The notes under the pieces were generated by a model. The model made no database searches and was not told the DNA's origin. It worked only from the letters and a program-made list of their open reading frames with translations. This document shows, piece by piece, positions 6,964 through 15,857 of a stretch of DNA of 32,206 bases (position 1 is the stretch's first letter; each line of letters begins with the position of its first letter). The stretch lies in contig CADBTR010000146.1 in NCBI GenBank assembly GCA_902797675.1, forward strand, positions 1-32,206, in the 5' to 3' direction. This DNA comes from an uncultured Lachnospiraceae bacterium. Its GTDB lineage: Bacteria; Bacillota; Clostridia; Lachnospirales; Lachnospiraceae. Position numbers and translations under genes: made by a program.

Positions 6964-8792
6964 TACGCACCTGCCTCCTCTCCGTTTGCCAGATCGTCAA
7001 AATCAATGGCTGACTTTCTCTGGGATTCCTGTATCTCATATACTTTGGCAAAATGTCCGTTTAATTTCATCAATTCTTCAAAGGTTCCGCGCTCCACGAT
7101 CTTTCCATCCTGCATATAGAGGATCTCATCACAATCTGCCACAGAGGAAAGCCGGTGTGCCGAGATGAATACGGTTTTATCCGGATAATCATCATGGATT
7201 GCCTTTAATAACTTCTTCTCCGTCCCCATATCCAGCGCGCTGGTGGAATCATCCATCACAAGCACCGGCGCGTCTTTTAACAACGCTCTGGCAATGGATA
7301 CTCTCTGCTTTTGCCCGCCGGAAAGTCCCAGACCCCGCTCTCCCACGATGGTCTGATATTTCTCCGACAACTCCATGATAAAATCATGAGCCTGGGCATC
7401 TTTTGCCGCCCGCTCAATATAGAAATCATCGATTTCCGGCGCAGAGTAGGCGATGTTGGTCTCTACGGAATTAGAGAATAAAAATACCTCCTGAAATACA
7501 TAGGAAAAGCAATCCCGCAGGGAATTTAACTTATAATCCTTGATATCAATGCCGTTGATCTTGATCGCGCCATCTGTGGCATCATGAATTCTCACAAGAC
7601 TCTTTAACAGCATACTCTTGCCGCTTCCGGTTTCTCCCGCGATACCGATTTTTTTGCCATACGGAACATCTAATGTGATATCCGAAAGCACATCCTGATC
7701 GTCCAGATCCAAGGTCATATGTTCAAAGGTGATATGCGGTTTTTCCGGCGTATCAATGGCATTTTCTTTCTCAACGATCCTCGTCTTGCAGGCAAGAAAA
7801 TTCTTGATCTTGGCTCCTGCCACAAGCTGCTGCTGCATCTGGAAAATGGTATTATTCAGGTTCGTGATCTGATCCATGATCCTTAATACATAACCGGAAC
7901 AGGTTGCAAGATAACCGACCAGCATTTTCCTCTGAATGACTAAAATCGCGCTGATGCCGATAGTACCGATATAAGCAACCTGCTTGATGCTGCTGAAGAT
8001 CACCTCAAACTTTGCGGAAAGTCCGATCTGGGTGATATGGGCATTCTTCAGGTTCTCGTTGGAACGGTCGAATTTTTCTTCCTCTAATTCTTCATTTGTG
8101 AAAGACCGTACCAGACGAACCGCCTCGATATTCTCCTGCACCGTCAGATTCATATTACTGTTGCATCCACGGATCCTTGCGTAATTCACTCTCGCGATCT
8201 TCTTAAACTTTGTTAAGGCGATGGTAAAGAACGGTACCACCAATACCGGAACGATCAGCAGATGGAAGTTGATCGTTGACAGGATATAGGCGGAAATCAC
8301 CAATACGAAGACACTGTCCAGCATATTCGGCAGCATCCTGCAAAAGAAATCCTTAAACATGATTGTATCCTGATTCACCGTCTGCAAAAGCTCGCCTGTA
8401 TTATATTCGGCAATAGTCTCGCTGTCTAACTCCATCAATTTGTTAAATGTAACCTCTCTCAGATCCGTTTCCATCCTCAATCCCAGATTCTGTAACGTCA
8501 CATTTTTTAAATAGATCAATGCCACGCGGATCAAAATGAAAATCCCGAAAAACGCCGCGATATGGAAAAACAGCTCAAAGCTCTGCACCTGCCCGTAATC
8601 CCCGTTTAACAGGAATGCAAAAAAACCATCCCCCGAAGGTTTCGTATCCAGAATCACATAATCGATCAACAACTCGGACAGCAGAGGGATCATCATATCA
8701 AGCATAATCGCCATAAAACTACAGACTTGCGCGATCACTGCGATCCACAGATATTTTTTCCAATAATGCAATCCATACTTCACAATATCCAT
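6963..8792 (-). CDS. ABC exporter half-transporter, degenerate-Walker B subunit
   Basis: This 609-residue partner of the gene just downstream has membrane helices at about 15-320 and an NBD with Walker A GETGSGKS (386-393), the canonical signature LSGGQ (490-494), Walker B VLVMD followed by Asp515 where the catalytic Glu would be, and H-loop His546. The Asp in place of Glu, paired with the LSAGE signature of the partner, builds the degenerate site; this subunit's LSGGQ and the partner's Glu517 build the active site. The ATG is preceded by AAAGGAG. No regulator gene is adjacent; the promoter lies at 8844-8872. Confidence 0.93.
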   Translation of the reverse strand: MDIVKYGLHYWKKYLWIAVIAQVCSFMAIMLDMMIPLLSELLIDYVILDTKPSGDGFFAFLLNGDYGQVQSFELFFHIAAFFGIFILIRVALIYLKNVTLQNLGLRMETDLREVTFNKLMELDSETIAEYNTGELLQTVNQDTIMFKDFFCRMLPNMLDSVFVLVISAYILSTINFHLLIVPVLVVPFFTIALTKFKKIARVNYARIRGCNSNMNLTVQENIEAVRLVRSFTNEELEEEKFDRSNENLKNAHITQIGLSAKFEVIFSSIKQVAYIGTIGISAILVIQRKMLVGYLATCSGYVLRIMDQITNLNNTIFQMQQQLVAGAKIKNFLACKTRIVEKENAIDTPEKPHITFEHMTLDLDDQDVLSDITLDVPYGKKIGIAGETGSGKSMLLKSLVRIHDATDGAIKINGIDIKDYKLNSLRDCFSYVFQEVFLFSNSVETNIAYSAPEIDDFYIERAAKDAQAHDFIMELSEKYQTIVGERGLGLSGGQKQRVSIARALLKDAPVLVMDDSTSALDMGTEKKLLKAIHDDYPDKTVFISAHRLSSVADCDEILYMQDGKIVERGTFEELMKLNGHFAKVYEIQESQRKSAIDFDDLANGEEAGA

Positions 8793-8843
8793 CTTAATTC
8801 TCCTTTCTTAATTTCAGTGAATTTCTTTTTTTCTGTTGACCTC

Positions 8844-8872
8844 ATAATATCCGATTTTTTCATAGATTACAA
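8844..8872 (-). promoter_or_regulatory. Candidate promoter of the ABC exporter operon
   Basis: On the minus strand TTGTAA (8872-8867), 17 bp and TATTAT (8849-8844) lie about 50 bp upstream of the start at 8792. An alternative TTTACA/TAATCT pair overlaps a little further upstream. Confidence 0.55.
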
Positions 8873-8912
8873 TGATATAAACTGTTTGTAAATTGACATT
8901 TTCTGTTTTCCA

Positions 8913-8974
8913 GTGCAATAGAACAAGCCACTGCGTCATGCTCGCATGAAAGCAGGGGCTTGTTCTCATTGCAC
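8913..8974. repeat. 62-nt near-perfect hairpin
   Basis: The arms GTGCAATAGAACAAGCC (8913-8929) and GGCTTGTTCTCATTGCAC (8957-8974) are complementary with one bulged base. Inside them CTGC/GCAG and TCATGC/GCATGA extend the stem almost to the tip. No U-tract follows on either strand, so it is not a classical terminator. It lies between the GTPase-NYN gene and the ABC exporter promoter. Confidence 0.7.
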
Positions 8975-9029
8975 GCCCCGCCATGAGCAAGTAGAGGGGA
9001 GGATTCCCCTTGGATTGCGAATGACGGGA

Positions 9030-9061
9030 GGATTGCGAGAGTGCTTTGCACGCAGCAATCC
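9030..9061. repeat. Inverted repeat GGATTGC...GCAATCC
   Basis: The outer arms 9030-9036 and 9055-9061 and the inner arms GTGC/GCAC (9041-9044, 9048-9051) form a hairpin immediately after the stop of the GTPase-NYN gene. A direct repeat of GGATTGCGA occurs at 9012-9020 and 9030-9038. It could stabilise or end the transcript, but a T-tract is missing. Confidence 0.5.
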
Positions 9062-9071
9062 GTGGAAAACA

Positions 9072-11675
9072 TTAACTCAGCCACTCTTTCCGGATCTCTT
9101 TTTCCATCTCTCCCATTTCGATCCAGAATTCTCTGGAGGATACTCTTTTCCCCCCGTTTCCCAATATGATCAGCTGTTCCAGTCCGTCTGATGTCACTAC
9201 GGTCACATCATGCTTTTTCGCAAGCTCATGGGTCGCTTTTTCGATATAGGCGTCCGCTGTCTGGGCTTCTTTTGTATAAACTACATGAATGTTATGATAT
9301 ACGCTTACTTCCTCGCTTCTGCCCTTTACTTTATAGGCGTCAAAGACAAGGATCAATTCCTGTTTATGATATCCCTGATAGTTGCATAACCTGTCCATCA
9401 ACGTTGTTCTTGCGGCATCTAAGTTTGTCTTTGCCAGCTTCGTCAGTTCCTCATTTGCGAATAACAGATTATATCCGTCTACCAGAAGATATTGCTTCGC
9501 CGGTTTCTTTCCGTCCCATTTCGCCACATAAGGCTTTTCTTTTTTCTCCGGCGTGGTAATGACCTGTTTTTCCTGATAGCTGAATTTCCGGTCTCTGTAG
9601 CGAAATCCGAGAATTTTCTCAATCTCCTCCTCCGTCACATAGCCGCTGCTTTTTACGGGGCCTCCCGACGGAAAACCAGTCCCGTTCCCATTTGCTTCTG
9701 TCGCTTCTTTAGATGTTTCCCGCAGATCATCAAGTTTTGTTTCCGGATGAAGATGCTTATACCGCTCTGTTTCCTGCCAGTCTGTATAAAATCCGGCTCC
9801 ATGGGCGCAAAAAACAGAGCCTGTGGGATTCTCCACGTCCGCTTCACTGTCATAAGCAATCCCCGCGATCACTTCCTCCTCGTTATGACATTCCTCATAG
9901 CCTGCAAGGGTACAGCGCAATTTTCCCCGTCCTCCGGTATAGGACAATACTTCTTTTGTATAGCCGTGGATGGCGGAAACAGGCACCGTTCCCTCTAATA
10001 TACTGAATTCTCCCTGACTGACCGGAGCATTTACCGTTCCCGCCATTCCCTGAAGATCCGTCATGGCGCGGCCAACCTGTTCCGTGGGTACCTCCAGCCG
10101 GTAACGGTAATATGGCTCCAACAAGATACTTTCCGCTTTTTTTAAGCCCTGGCGCACCGCCCGGTAGGTCGCCTGTCGGAAATCGCCGCCCTCTGTATGT
10201 TTCTGATGGGCACGCCCTGCGATCAATGTAATCTTTAAATCCGTAACCGGTGAACCGGTCAATACGCCACTATGCACCTTTTCCGCAAGATGAGTCAATA
10301 TCAGCCGCTGCCAGTTCAACGCCAGATCGTCCGTACCGACCGATGAGGCAAAACTTAATCCGCTTCCCCGCTCTGCAGGCTCCAGCAATAACTGTACCTC
10401 CGCGTAATGTTTCAACGGCTCGTAATGTCCCACGCCGATTACCGGCGCTTTGATGGTTTCCCGGTAAACAATGCTTCCCTCGCCGAAAGTCACCTCAAAT
10501 CCAAAGCGGTCTTTGATCATATTTGCAAGGATCTCCATCTGGATCTCTCCCATGACGCGGGCGTGGATTTCTTTGAGCTGCTCATTCCACACAATGTGCA
10601 GCTCCGGCTCTTCCTCCTCTAATTCCCGCAATTTCCCAAGCGCGACCGCGGCGTCTGTATCTTCCGGAAGGATTACCCGATAGGTAAGCACCGGCTCTAA
10701 AAGAGGCAATTCCCCTTCTTTTTCTCCGCCCAGCCCCATTCCGGCTTTTACATTGTTCAAGCCCGTCACTGCGCAGATTTCTCCCGCTTTTACTTCCTGC
10801 ACCGTCTGATATTTCTCACCGGAATAAATACGCAATGTATCCGCTTTTTCCCGCTCATTTTCGCCGATATCCAGAGGCTGCTTTGCTTTTAAGTTGCCTC
10901 CCGTCACCTTCAGATAACATAACCGTTTTCCCTGTTCGTCTCTCCCGATCTTATATACTCTCGCCCCGAAGACATCCGGATAATCCGGCATTCTCGTATC
11001 TTCATCCAATCCTTTTAATAATTCTTCAACGCCGTCCATTAATAATGCCGAGCCGAAATAACACGGAAACAGCTTTCTCTGCGCGATCAGTCTTTGCACC
11101 GCCTCATCTCTAAGCGTCCCTGTCTCCATATATTCATCCAGCGCGGCTTCATCCCCCAATGCAGCCGACTCAAAAAATGCTTCATTCTCTCTATCGGAAA
11201 AATCCACAAAACCGCTGCCGAAACGCGACTGCAGTTCATCAAGCAGCTCTCCTCTTTCCCTCGCGGAAAGATCCATTTTATTCACAAAGAAAAATGCAGG
11301 GATACGGTAACGCTCAAGAAGTCTTACAAGCGTCTCCGTATGTCCCTGCACTCCATCTGTGCCGCTTACTACGATGACCGCATAGTCCAAAACCTGCAGT
11401 GTCCGCTCCATTTCCGCCGAAAAATCCACATGTCCCGGCGTATCTAAAATCGTTATCTCTGTATGGGCCAGCTTCATATGAGCCAATTTGGAAAAAATCG
11501 TAATTCCCCGCTTTCTCTCCAGTTCATAATGATCCAGAAAGGTATCTCCATGGTCTACCCTGCCCTGCTTGCGAATGGTTCCCGTGCGGTATAACATGGC
11601 TTCCGTCAATGTGGTTTTGCCCGCATCGACGTGAGCCAGAATACCGATGACTATTTTTTTCATCATAATCGTCAC
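9072..11675 (-). CDS. TetM/EF-G-like translation GTPase fused to a YacP/Rae1-type NYN nuclease domain
   Basis: This is an 867-residue protein, much longer than TetM-type ribosome protection proteins (about 640). Residues 5-640 are a complete EF-G-like core: G1 AHVDAGKTT (14-22), switch I RGITI (56-60), G3 DTPGH (78-82), G4 NKMD (132-135), domain II (about 235-320), and domains III-V, with LLEPYYRYRLEVP (518-530) as in TetM domain IV/V. A polar linker (640-725) leads to a NYN domain (728-867): YLLVDGYNLLFA (Asp733, Asn736), VFDAYKVKG (Asp779), TADAYIEK (Asp808) and VTSDGLEQ (Asp830). These match YacP/Rae1, a ribosome-associated endoribonuclease. It probably acts on stalled or specific ribosomes and cuts mRNA; tetracycline resistance is not implied. 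The start is uncertain: GTG at 11675 or ATG at 11666/11663, with no clear SD, so coupling to the upstream PFL gene (7-bp gap) is likely. Confidence 0.9.
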   Translation of the reverse strand: MTIMMKKIVIGILAHVDAGKTTLTEAMLYRTGTIRKQGRVDHGDTFLDHYELERKRGITIFSKLAHMKLAHTEITILDTPGHVDFSAEMERTLQVLDYAVIVVSGTDGVQGHTETLVRLLERYRIPAFFFVNKMDLSARERGELLDELQSRFGSGFVDFSDRENEAFFESAALGDEAALDEYMETGTLRDEAVQRLIAQRKLFPCYFGSALLMDGVEELLKGLDEDTRMPDYPDVFGARVYKIGRDEQGKRLCYLKVTGGNLKAKQPLDIGENEREKADTLRIYSGEKYQTVQEVKAGEICAVTGLNNVKAGMGLGGEKEGELPLLEPVLTYRVILPEDTDAAVALGKLRELEEEEPELHIVWNEQLKEIHARVMGEIQMEILANMIKDRFGFEVTFGEGSIVYRETIKAPVIGVGHYEPLKHYAEVQLLLEPAERGSGLSFASSVGTDDLALNWQRLILTHLAEKVHSGVLTGSPVTDLKITLIAGRAHQKHTEGGDFRQATYRAVRQGLKKAESILLEPYYRYRLEVPTEQVGRAMTDLQGMAGTVNAPVSQGEFSILEGTVPVSAIHGYTKEVLSYTGGRGKLRCTLAGYEECHNEEEVIAGIAYDSEADVENPTGSVFCAHGAGFYTDWQETERYKHLHPETKLDDLRETSKEATEANGNGTGFPSGGPVKSSGYVTEEEIEKILGFRYRDRKFSYQEKQVITTPEKKEKPYVAKWDGKKPAKQYLLVDGYNLLFANEELTKLAKTNLDAARTTLMDRLCNYQGYHKQELILVFDAYKVKGRSEEVSVYHNIHVVYTKEAQTADAYIEKATHELAKKHDVTVVTSDGLEQLIILGNGGKRVSSREFWIEMGEMEKEIRKEWLS

Positions 11676-11682
11676 ACAATCT

Positions 11683-13047
11683 TTAATTTTTAAAACTATG
11701 AATCGGCGCCGGAATTCTTCCGCCGCGATTTACAAATGCATCACAGGAGAATTGATTTACCGGCATGATCGGCGCATATCCCAGCAATCCTCCGAATTCC
11801 ACAACATCTCCCACAGTCTTTCCGATAACCGGAATGACACGCACTGCCGTTGTCTTCTGATTGATCATACCGATTGCGGATTCGTCCGCGATAATTCCGG
11901 AAATCGTGGTCGCCTTTGTATCTCCCGGTATGGCGATCATATCCAGTCCTACCGAGCATACACAAGTCATCGCCTCCAGTTTTTCAAGACATAACGCGCC
12001 TTCTTTGACCGCATCGATCATTCCCTGATCTTCACTGACAGGAATAAACGCGCCGCTTAACCCGCCCACATAGGAAGACGCCATAACTCCGCCTTTTTTT
12101 ACCTGATCGTTCAAGAGAGCCAGCGCCGCTGTTGTACCCGGCGCGCCTGCCCGTTCCAGACCGATTTCTTCCAGAATATCCGCAACCGAATCTCCCACTG
12201 CCGGCGTCGGCGCCAGGGAAAGATCGATGATTCCGAAAGGAACTCCCAACCGTTTGGAAGCCTCCTGGGCTACTAATTGTCCTACTCTTGTTATTTTAAA
12301 TGCGGTCTTTTTGATTGTTTCACACAATACCTCGAAATTTTCTCCCCGCACTTTGCTTAAGGCGTTCTTTACCACACCCGGTCCGCTGACGCCTACGTTA
12401 ATGATCGCGTCTGCTTCCGTCACACCGTGAAAAGCTCCCGCCATAAATGGATTGTCATCCGGCGCATTGCAGAATACCACCAATTTGGCGCATCCCAGAC
12501 CGTCCTGCTCCTTTGTGAGTTCTGCCGTCTCTAAAATCTTCTCTCCAAGCAATTTTACGGCGTCCATATTCAATCCGGTCTTTGTAGAGCCTACATTGAT
12601 GGAAGAACATACCACATCGGTCTCCGCCAATGCCTGCGGAATTGAACGGATCAAAAGCTCCTCTGCCGGCGTCATGCCCTTTGATACCAATGCGGAAAAA
12701 CCGCCGAGGAAATTCACGCCCACTTCCTTTGCCGCCCGATCCAACGTTTTTGCGATCGTCACAAAATCCTCCGGCTTTTTGCAGGCAGCCGCCCCGATCA
12801 GTCCGATGGGAGTTACGGAAATTCTCTTATGAACGATCGGGATTCCGATCTCTTTGCTGATCTCATTTCCCACTTTCACAAGATCTTTTGCCTTTGTGGT
12901 GATCTTCCGGTAGATATTCTCATTCAGGCGGTCCAGATCGCTGTCAATGCAGTCTAACAGACTGATTCCCATAGTAATGGTGCGCACATCCAGATTCTCA
13001 TGCTCCACCATATTGTTTGTTTCATTTACTTCAAATATATTAATCAT
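11683..13047 (-). CDS. UPF0210/PFL family protein (DUF711)
   Basis: This 454-residue protein matches the UPF0210 (PFL) family throughout: it opens [32 protein letters not shown], carries [12 protein letters not shown], and a Gly-rich [24 protein letters not shown] region, and ends [26 protein letters not shown]. The biochemical role is unknown; structures show a glycyl-radical-enzyme-like barrel fold without known activity. It is encoded 12 bp after the ACT-domain protein, the usual UPF0237-UPF0210 pair, and 7 bp before the GTPase-NYN gene. Co-transcription from the promoter at 13374-13402 is likely. Confidence 0.93.
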   Translation of the reverse strand: MINIFEVNETNNMVEHENLDVRTITMGISLLDCIDSDLDRLNENIYRKITTKAKDLVKVGNEISKEIGIPIVHKRISVTPIGLIGAAACKKPEDFVTIAKTLDRAAKEVGVNFLGGFSALVSKGMTPAEELLIRSIPQALAETDVVCSSINVGSTKTGLNMDAVKLLGEKILETAELTKEQDGLGCAKLVVFCNAPDDNPFMAGAFHGVTEADAIINVGVSGPGVVKNALSKVRGENFEVLCETIKKTAFKITRVGQLVAQEASKRLGVPFGIIDLSLAPTPAVGDSVADILEEIGLERAGAPGTTAALALLNDQVKKGGVMASSYVGGLSGAFIPVSEDQGMIDAVKEGALCLEKLEAMTCVCSVGLDMIAIPGDTKATTISGIIADESAIGMINQKTTAVRVIPVIGKTVGDVVEFGGLLGYAPIMPVNQFSCDAFVNRGGRIPAPIHSFKN

Positions 13048-13059
13048 AGGGTTCCTTCC

Positions 13060-13332
13060 TTAAATTCTGTGCATAGCGTTGAAAATATCTTCTGACTGCA
13101 CCTTGATCTGCACGCCGATGTTTTCTCCCAATTTTTCAAGATCCTCCGAGATATCAGCGAATTTCTTCTCAGATTGATTGGCGTCCACGATCATCATCAT
13201 ATTAAAATATCCCTGTACGATGGTCTGGGAAATATCTAAGATATTGACCTGATTTTCCGCCAGATATGTACATACCTTTGCGATAATACCGACTGTGTCT
13301 TTTCCTACCACTGTAATAATCGTTTTTTTCAT
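13060..13332 (-). CDS. ACT domain protein (UPF0237)
   Basis: This 90-residue single ACT domain begins MKKTIITVVGKDTVGIIAKV and continues LAENQVNILDISQTIVQGYFNMMMIVD, a typical beta-alpha-beta ligand-binding pattern found in GcvR-like and UPF0237 proteins. ACT domains bind amino acids or other small ligands, so this is likely a sensor or regulator for the UPF0210 partner encoded just downstream. The ATG is preceded by AAAGGG. It is the first gene of a three-gene operon ending with the GTPase-NYN protein. Confidence 0.93.
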   Translation of the reverse strand: MKKTIITVVGKDTVGIIAKVCTYLAENQVNILDISQTIVQGYFNMMMIVDANQSEKKFADISEDLEKLGENIGVQIKVQSEDIFNAMHRI

Positions 13333-13373
13333 ATTGATGTAACCCTTTCTGTTTTTTCTGTTCCAATGTTACT

Positions 13374-13402
13374 ATTATATCTTACCTGCCGTTAAAATTC
13401 AA
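13374..13402 (-). promoter_or_regulatory. Promoter of the ACT-PFL-GTPase/NYN operon
   Basis: On the minus strand TTGAAT (13402-13397), a 17-bp spacer and a perfect TATAAT (13379-13374) lie about 40 bp before the ATG at 13332. Confidence 0.8.
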
Positions 13403-13425
13403 GCTGGGATTGTATTCCCGCCGCT

Positions 13426-14223
13426 TCAAAACTCAAAGCACTCTGAAACCATCCCCCGCTCTGCCACGGAAATTCTGAAATCATCCGCCCGATAAGGCGT
13501 TTCACTCATGTTGATCTCCATACGCACGCTCTCATAAGCCAGATCCGGATAATTATTCTCATGACTTAAATGACCGAGAAAGATCCGCTTCATGCGCGGT
13601 GATAAAACAGCATCCAGAAGTCTGCCCGCCATTTCATTGCACAGATGACCGTATTTTCCCAGAATCCGCTGTTTTAGCTGATAAGGATAGGGTCCGGTCT
13701 GCAGCATCCGGATATCATGATTTGCCTCTAATAATACCGCATCCAGATCTTTTAAATGTTCTATCGTATCTTTGTCATATTCCCCCATGTCTGTAGCTAC
13801 GGCAACCGACTTTTCTCCGCTCTCAATCCGGTACGCTACCGGATCGGCAGCGTCATGGGAGATGGAGAACGGCGTAAGCAACAATGTCTTGCAGCAAAAT
13901 TTACTGTCAGGCAAAACCGGTGAAAATAAGTCTTCCTCTATTTTCCCCAAGGAGGAAATGTTTTTTACCGCCTCGATGGTTCCCCTTGTAGCATACATGG
14001 GAATATGGTATTTTCTTGCCATAACTCCCAGACCTGCAATATGATCATTATGCTCATGAGTGATAAAGATACCGTCCAGATCTTCTCCTTTCAGATCCAG
14101 TTTCTTTAATCCCTCTTCTATTCTTTTCTTACTGATCCCCGCATCGATCAGGATATGGGTATCCTCATCTCCCACATAAATACAATTTCCGCTGCTGCCG
14201 CTGGCTATACTGCATATTCTCAT
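13426..14223 (-). CDS. yycJ: MBL-fold metallo-hydrolase, YycJ/WalJ type
   Basis: This 265-residue protein carries the metal-binding THEHNDH motif (His56, His58, Asp60, His61) after the opening ICSIASGSSGNCIYVG, which is characteristic of YycJ/WalJ. The further metal ligands fit SISHDAADP, LLEANHD and FLGHLSHENN near the C-terminus. B. subtilis YycJ is an exonuclease-like enzyme linked to mismatch repair and the WalRK locus; here it is not next to walRK but 14 bp downstream of pepD, and probably in its operon. A weak hairpin (GGGA/TCCC) just after the stop may end transcription. Confidence 0.88.
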   Translation of the reverse strand: MRICSIASGSSGNCIYVGDEDTHILIDAGISKKRIEEGLKKLDLKGEDLDGIFITHEHNDHIAGLGVMARKYHIPMYATRGTIEAVKNISSLGKIEEDLFSPVLPDSKFCCKTLLLTPFSISHDAADPVAYRIESGEKSVAVATDMGEYDKDTIEHLKDLDAVLLEANHDIRMLQTGPYPYQLKQRILGKYGHLCNEMAGRLLDAVLSPRMKRIFLGHLSHENNYPDLAYESVRMEINMSETPYRADDFRISVAERGMVSECFEF

Positions 14224-14237
14224 ATCTGTCCTCTCTT

Positions 14238-15719
14238 TTATCTGATGCCTTTCCGGATCAGTTCCTGCACAAAACGGTAAACCCGCTCCGTTGACGGAAT
14301 CGATAAACGTTCCTCCGTTGTATGGATATCATAGATCCATGGTCCGAAGGATACCATATCCAGTTCTTTCTTCTCACCCAGATATCCGCATTCAAGTCCC
14401 GCGTGGATCACATCCACGACCGCATCCTGCCCGTACATGTTCCGGTATGTGGCGAGCATAACCTCCCGCAAATGAGAGTATTTCTTATATGCCCATGCCG
14501 GATATTCTCCCGTCACTTCCAGGCTTCCGCCCATCAGTTCCGCCAACATCCGGATACTCTCAACCACTTCCTGTTTTCGCCTTTCTACGGAACTTCTCAC
14601 GGAACTGACGAATTCCGCTTTCCTTTCCTTTACGGAAACAATTCCAAGGTTCGCGGAAGTCTCCACCAGACCTTTTATATTCTGATCCATGGCGAGCACG
14701 CCGTTTTTTACAAGACCGATGTATTGCATGATCCGTTTGAAGGATTCCTCTTCCAATACCGGATATTCCCTGACAAGATAAGCGCCCTCCCGATCAGGCT
14801 CCGCCACAGACACCAAAAGTTCCGCCTTCGCATCCTCCTCAGGATAGCAGGTTCTGACCATCTCCTGAAAAGCTTCCGCTTTCTGTCTGATTCTGTCGTA
14901 TTGCCGGCGGATTGTTTCAGAATCCTGCAACGTCAATATGATAGTTGCATCTGCAAGTCGCGGAATGGCGTTATCTTTTCCGCCCCCCGACAATTCTGCC
15001 AGGGTGAATTTTTCCTCTTTTCCAAGTTCCCACAGAAATTCTGCCAGCAATTTTATGGCGTTCCCCCGTCCTTTATCTATCTCAACGCCGGAATGTCCGC
15101 CTGCAAGTCCGGTCAGCCGGATCGTTACGCCAACTCCTTTGCAGTTCCTGCGCAGAACAGGCAGTTCCATCTTTAATTTTGCGCCTCCCGCGCACCCTGC
15201 GGTAAAGATTCCCTCCGATTCGCTGTCAATGTTCAACAGATAACTTCCTTTGACATCCTCCAGGGAAATCTGCTTCGCGCCGTCCATGCCGGTTTCCTCA
15301 TCGATTGTAAAGATTGCCTCCAATACAGGGTGCGATAATTCTTCATCATCCAGAATCGCAAGCGCCATGGCGACAGCAATTCCATCGTCCCCTCCCAATG
15401 TGGTATCCTTCGCTCTTAAATATTCTCCGTCAACCACCAGTTCTATGGGATCCTTCAAAAAATCATGGGAGGATTCCGGTAATTTTTCCGCCACCATATC
15501 AAGATGTCCCTGTAAGATGATGCCCGGTTCTTCTTCTCTCCCCATGCTTGCTTCTTTTCGGATCACGACATTATTCCACGCATCCTGTCTGACATAAAAG
15601 CCTCTTTCCTTTGCAAAGTCCCTGCAATAATCGCTGACTGCCTTTGTATTGCCGGATCCTCTGGGGATCTTGGATATTTCCTCAAAATAATAAAATACCT
15701 CTTTCGGATTTAATTCCAT
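14238..15719 (-). CDS. pepD: Aminoacyl-histidine dipeptidase (PepD, M20 family)
   Basis: This is an M20 metallopeptidase of about 493 residues that hydrolyses Xaa-His and other dipeptides in the cytosol. Numbered from MELNPKEVFYYF: ISKIPRGSGN near 16-24, the first zinc ligand in GHLDMV (His72), GGDDG (bridging Asp111/112), DEETGMDGA (Glu141/142, the base and a ligand), and AGGHSGVEIDKGRGNA in the lid domain. The frame is open eight codons further upstream, but GGAGG sits seven bases before the ATG at 15719, so I take that start. A strong promoter is at 15821-15849. Confidence 0.93.
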   Translation of the reverse strand: MELNPKEVFYYFEEISKIPRGSGNTKAVSDYCRDFAKERGFYVRQDAWNNVVIRKEASMGREEEPGIILQGHLDMVAEKLPESSHDFLKDPIELVVDGEYLRAKDTTLGGDDGIAVAMALAILDDEELSHPVLEAIFTIDEETGMDGAKQISLEDVKGSYLLNIDSESEGIFTAGCAGGAKLKMELPVLRRNCKGVGVTIRLTGLAGGHSGVEIDKGRGNAIKLLAEFLWELGKEEKFTLAELSGGGKDNAIPRLADATIILTLQDSETIRRQYDRIRQKAEAFQEMVRTCYPEEDAKAELLVSVAEPDREGAYLVREYPVLEEESFKRIMQYIGLVKNGVLAMDQNIKGLVETSANLGIVSVKERKAEFVSSVRSSVERRKQEVVESIRMLAELMGGSLEVTGEYPAWAYKKYSHLREVMLATYRNMYGQDAVVDVIHAGLECGYLGEKKELDMVSFGPWIYDIHTTEERLSIPSTERVYRFVQELIRKGIR

Positions 15720-15820
15720 GTCTGTTCCTCCGACTCCTGTCATATATCATGGCGCATATCACAGGCGCACACCCGTATGAACTTCCTGTAACATACATAT
15801 TTTCCAATTCGCACCTATAT

Positions 15821-15849
15821 ATTATATTAAGTCATCGTCAAGATTTCAA
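15821..15849 (-). promoter_or_regulatory. Promoter of pepD (minus strand)
   Basis: On the minus strand TTGAAA (15849-15844), a 17-bp spacer and a perfect TATAAT (15826-15821) face pepD. The divergent ylbJ gene starts only 9 bp beyond the -35 box, so the two promoters must overlap. Confidence 0.75.
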
Positions 15850-15857
15850 TACATAAA

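Noticed and set aside
9072..11675. Tetracycline-resistance gene (tetM-like)
   Set aside because: The core is TetM/EF-G-like, but the protein is about 225 residues too long, ends in a NYN nuclease, and is in a housekeeping-like operon, so resistance is not supported.
14322..15176. 284-codon open frame on the plus strand
   Set aside because: It lies antisense within pepD, has no SD and no protein-like motif; pepD has full family motifs.
15801..15826. Plus-strand ylbJ promoter TTTCCA/TATATT
   Set aside because: Only a weak match, overlapping the much stronger minus-strand pepD promoter; not listed as a feature.
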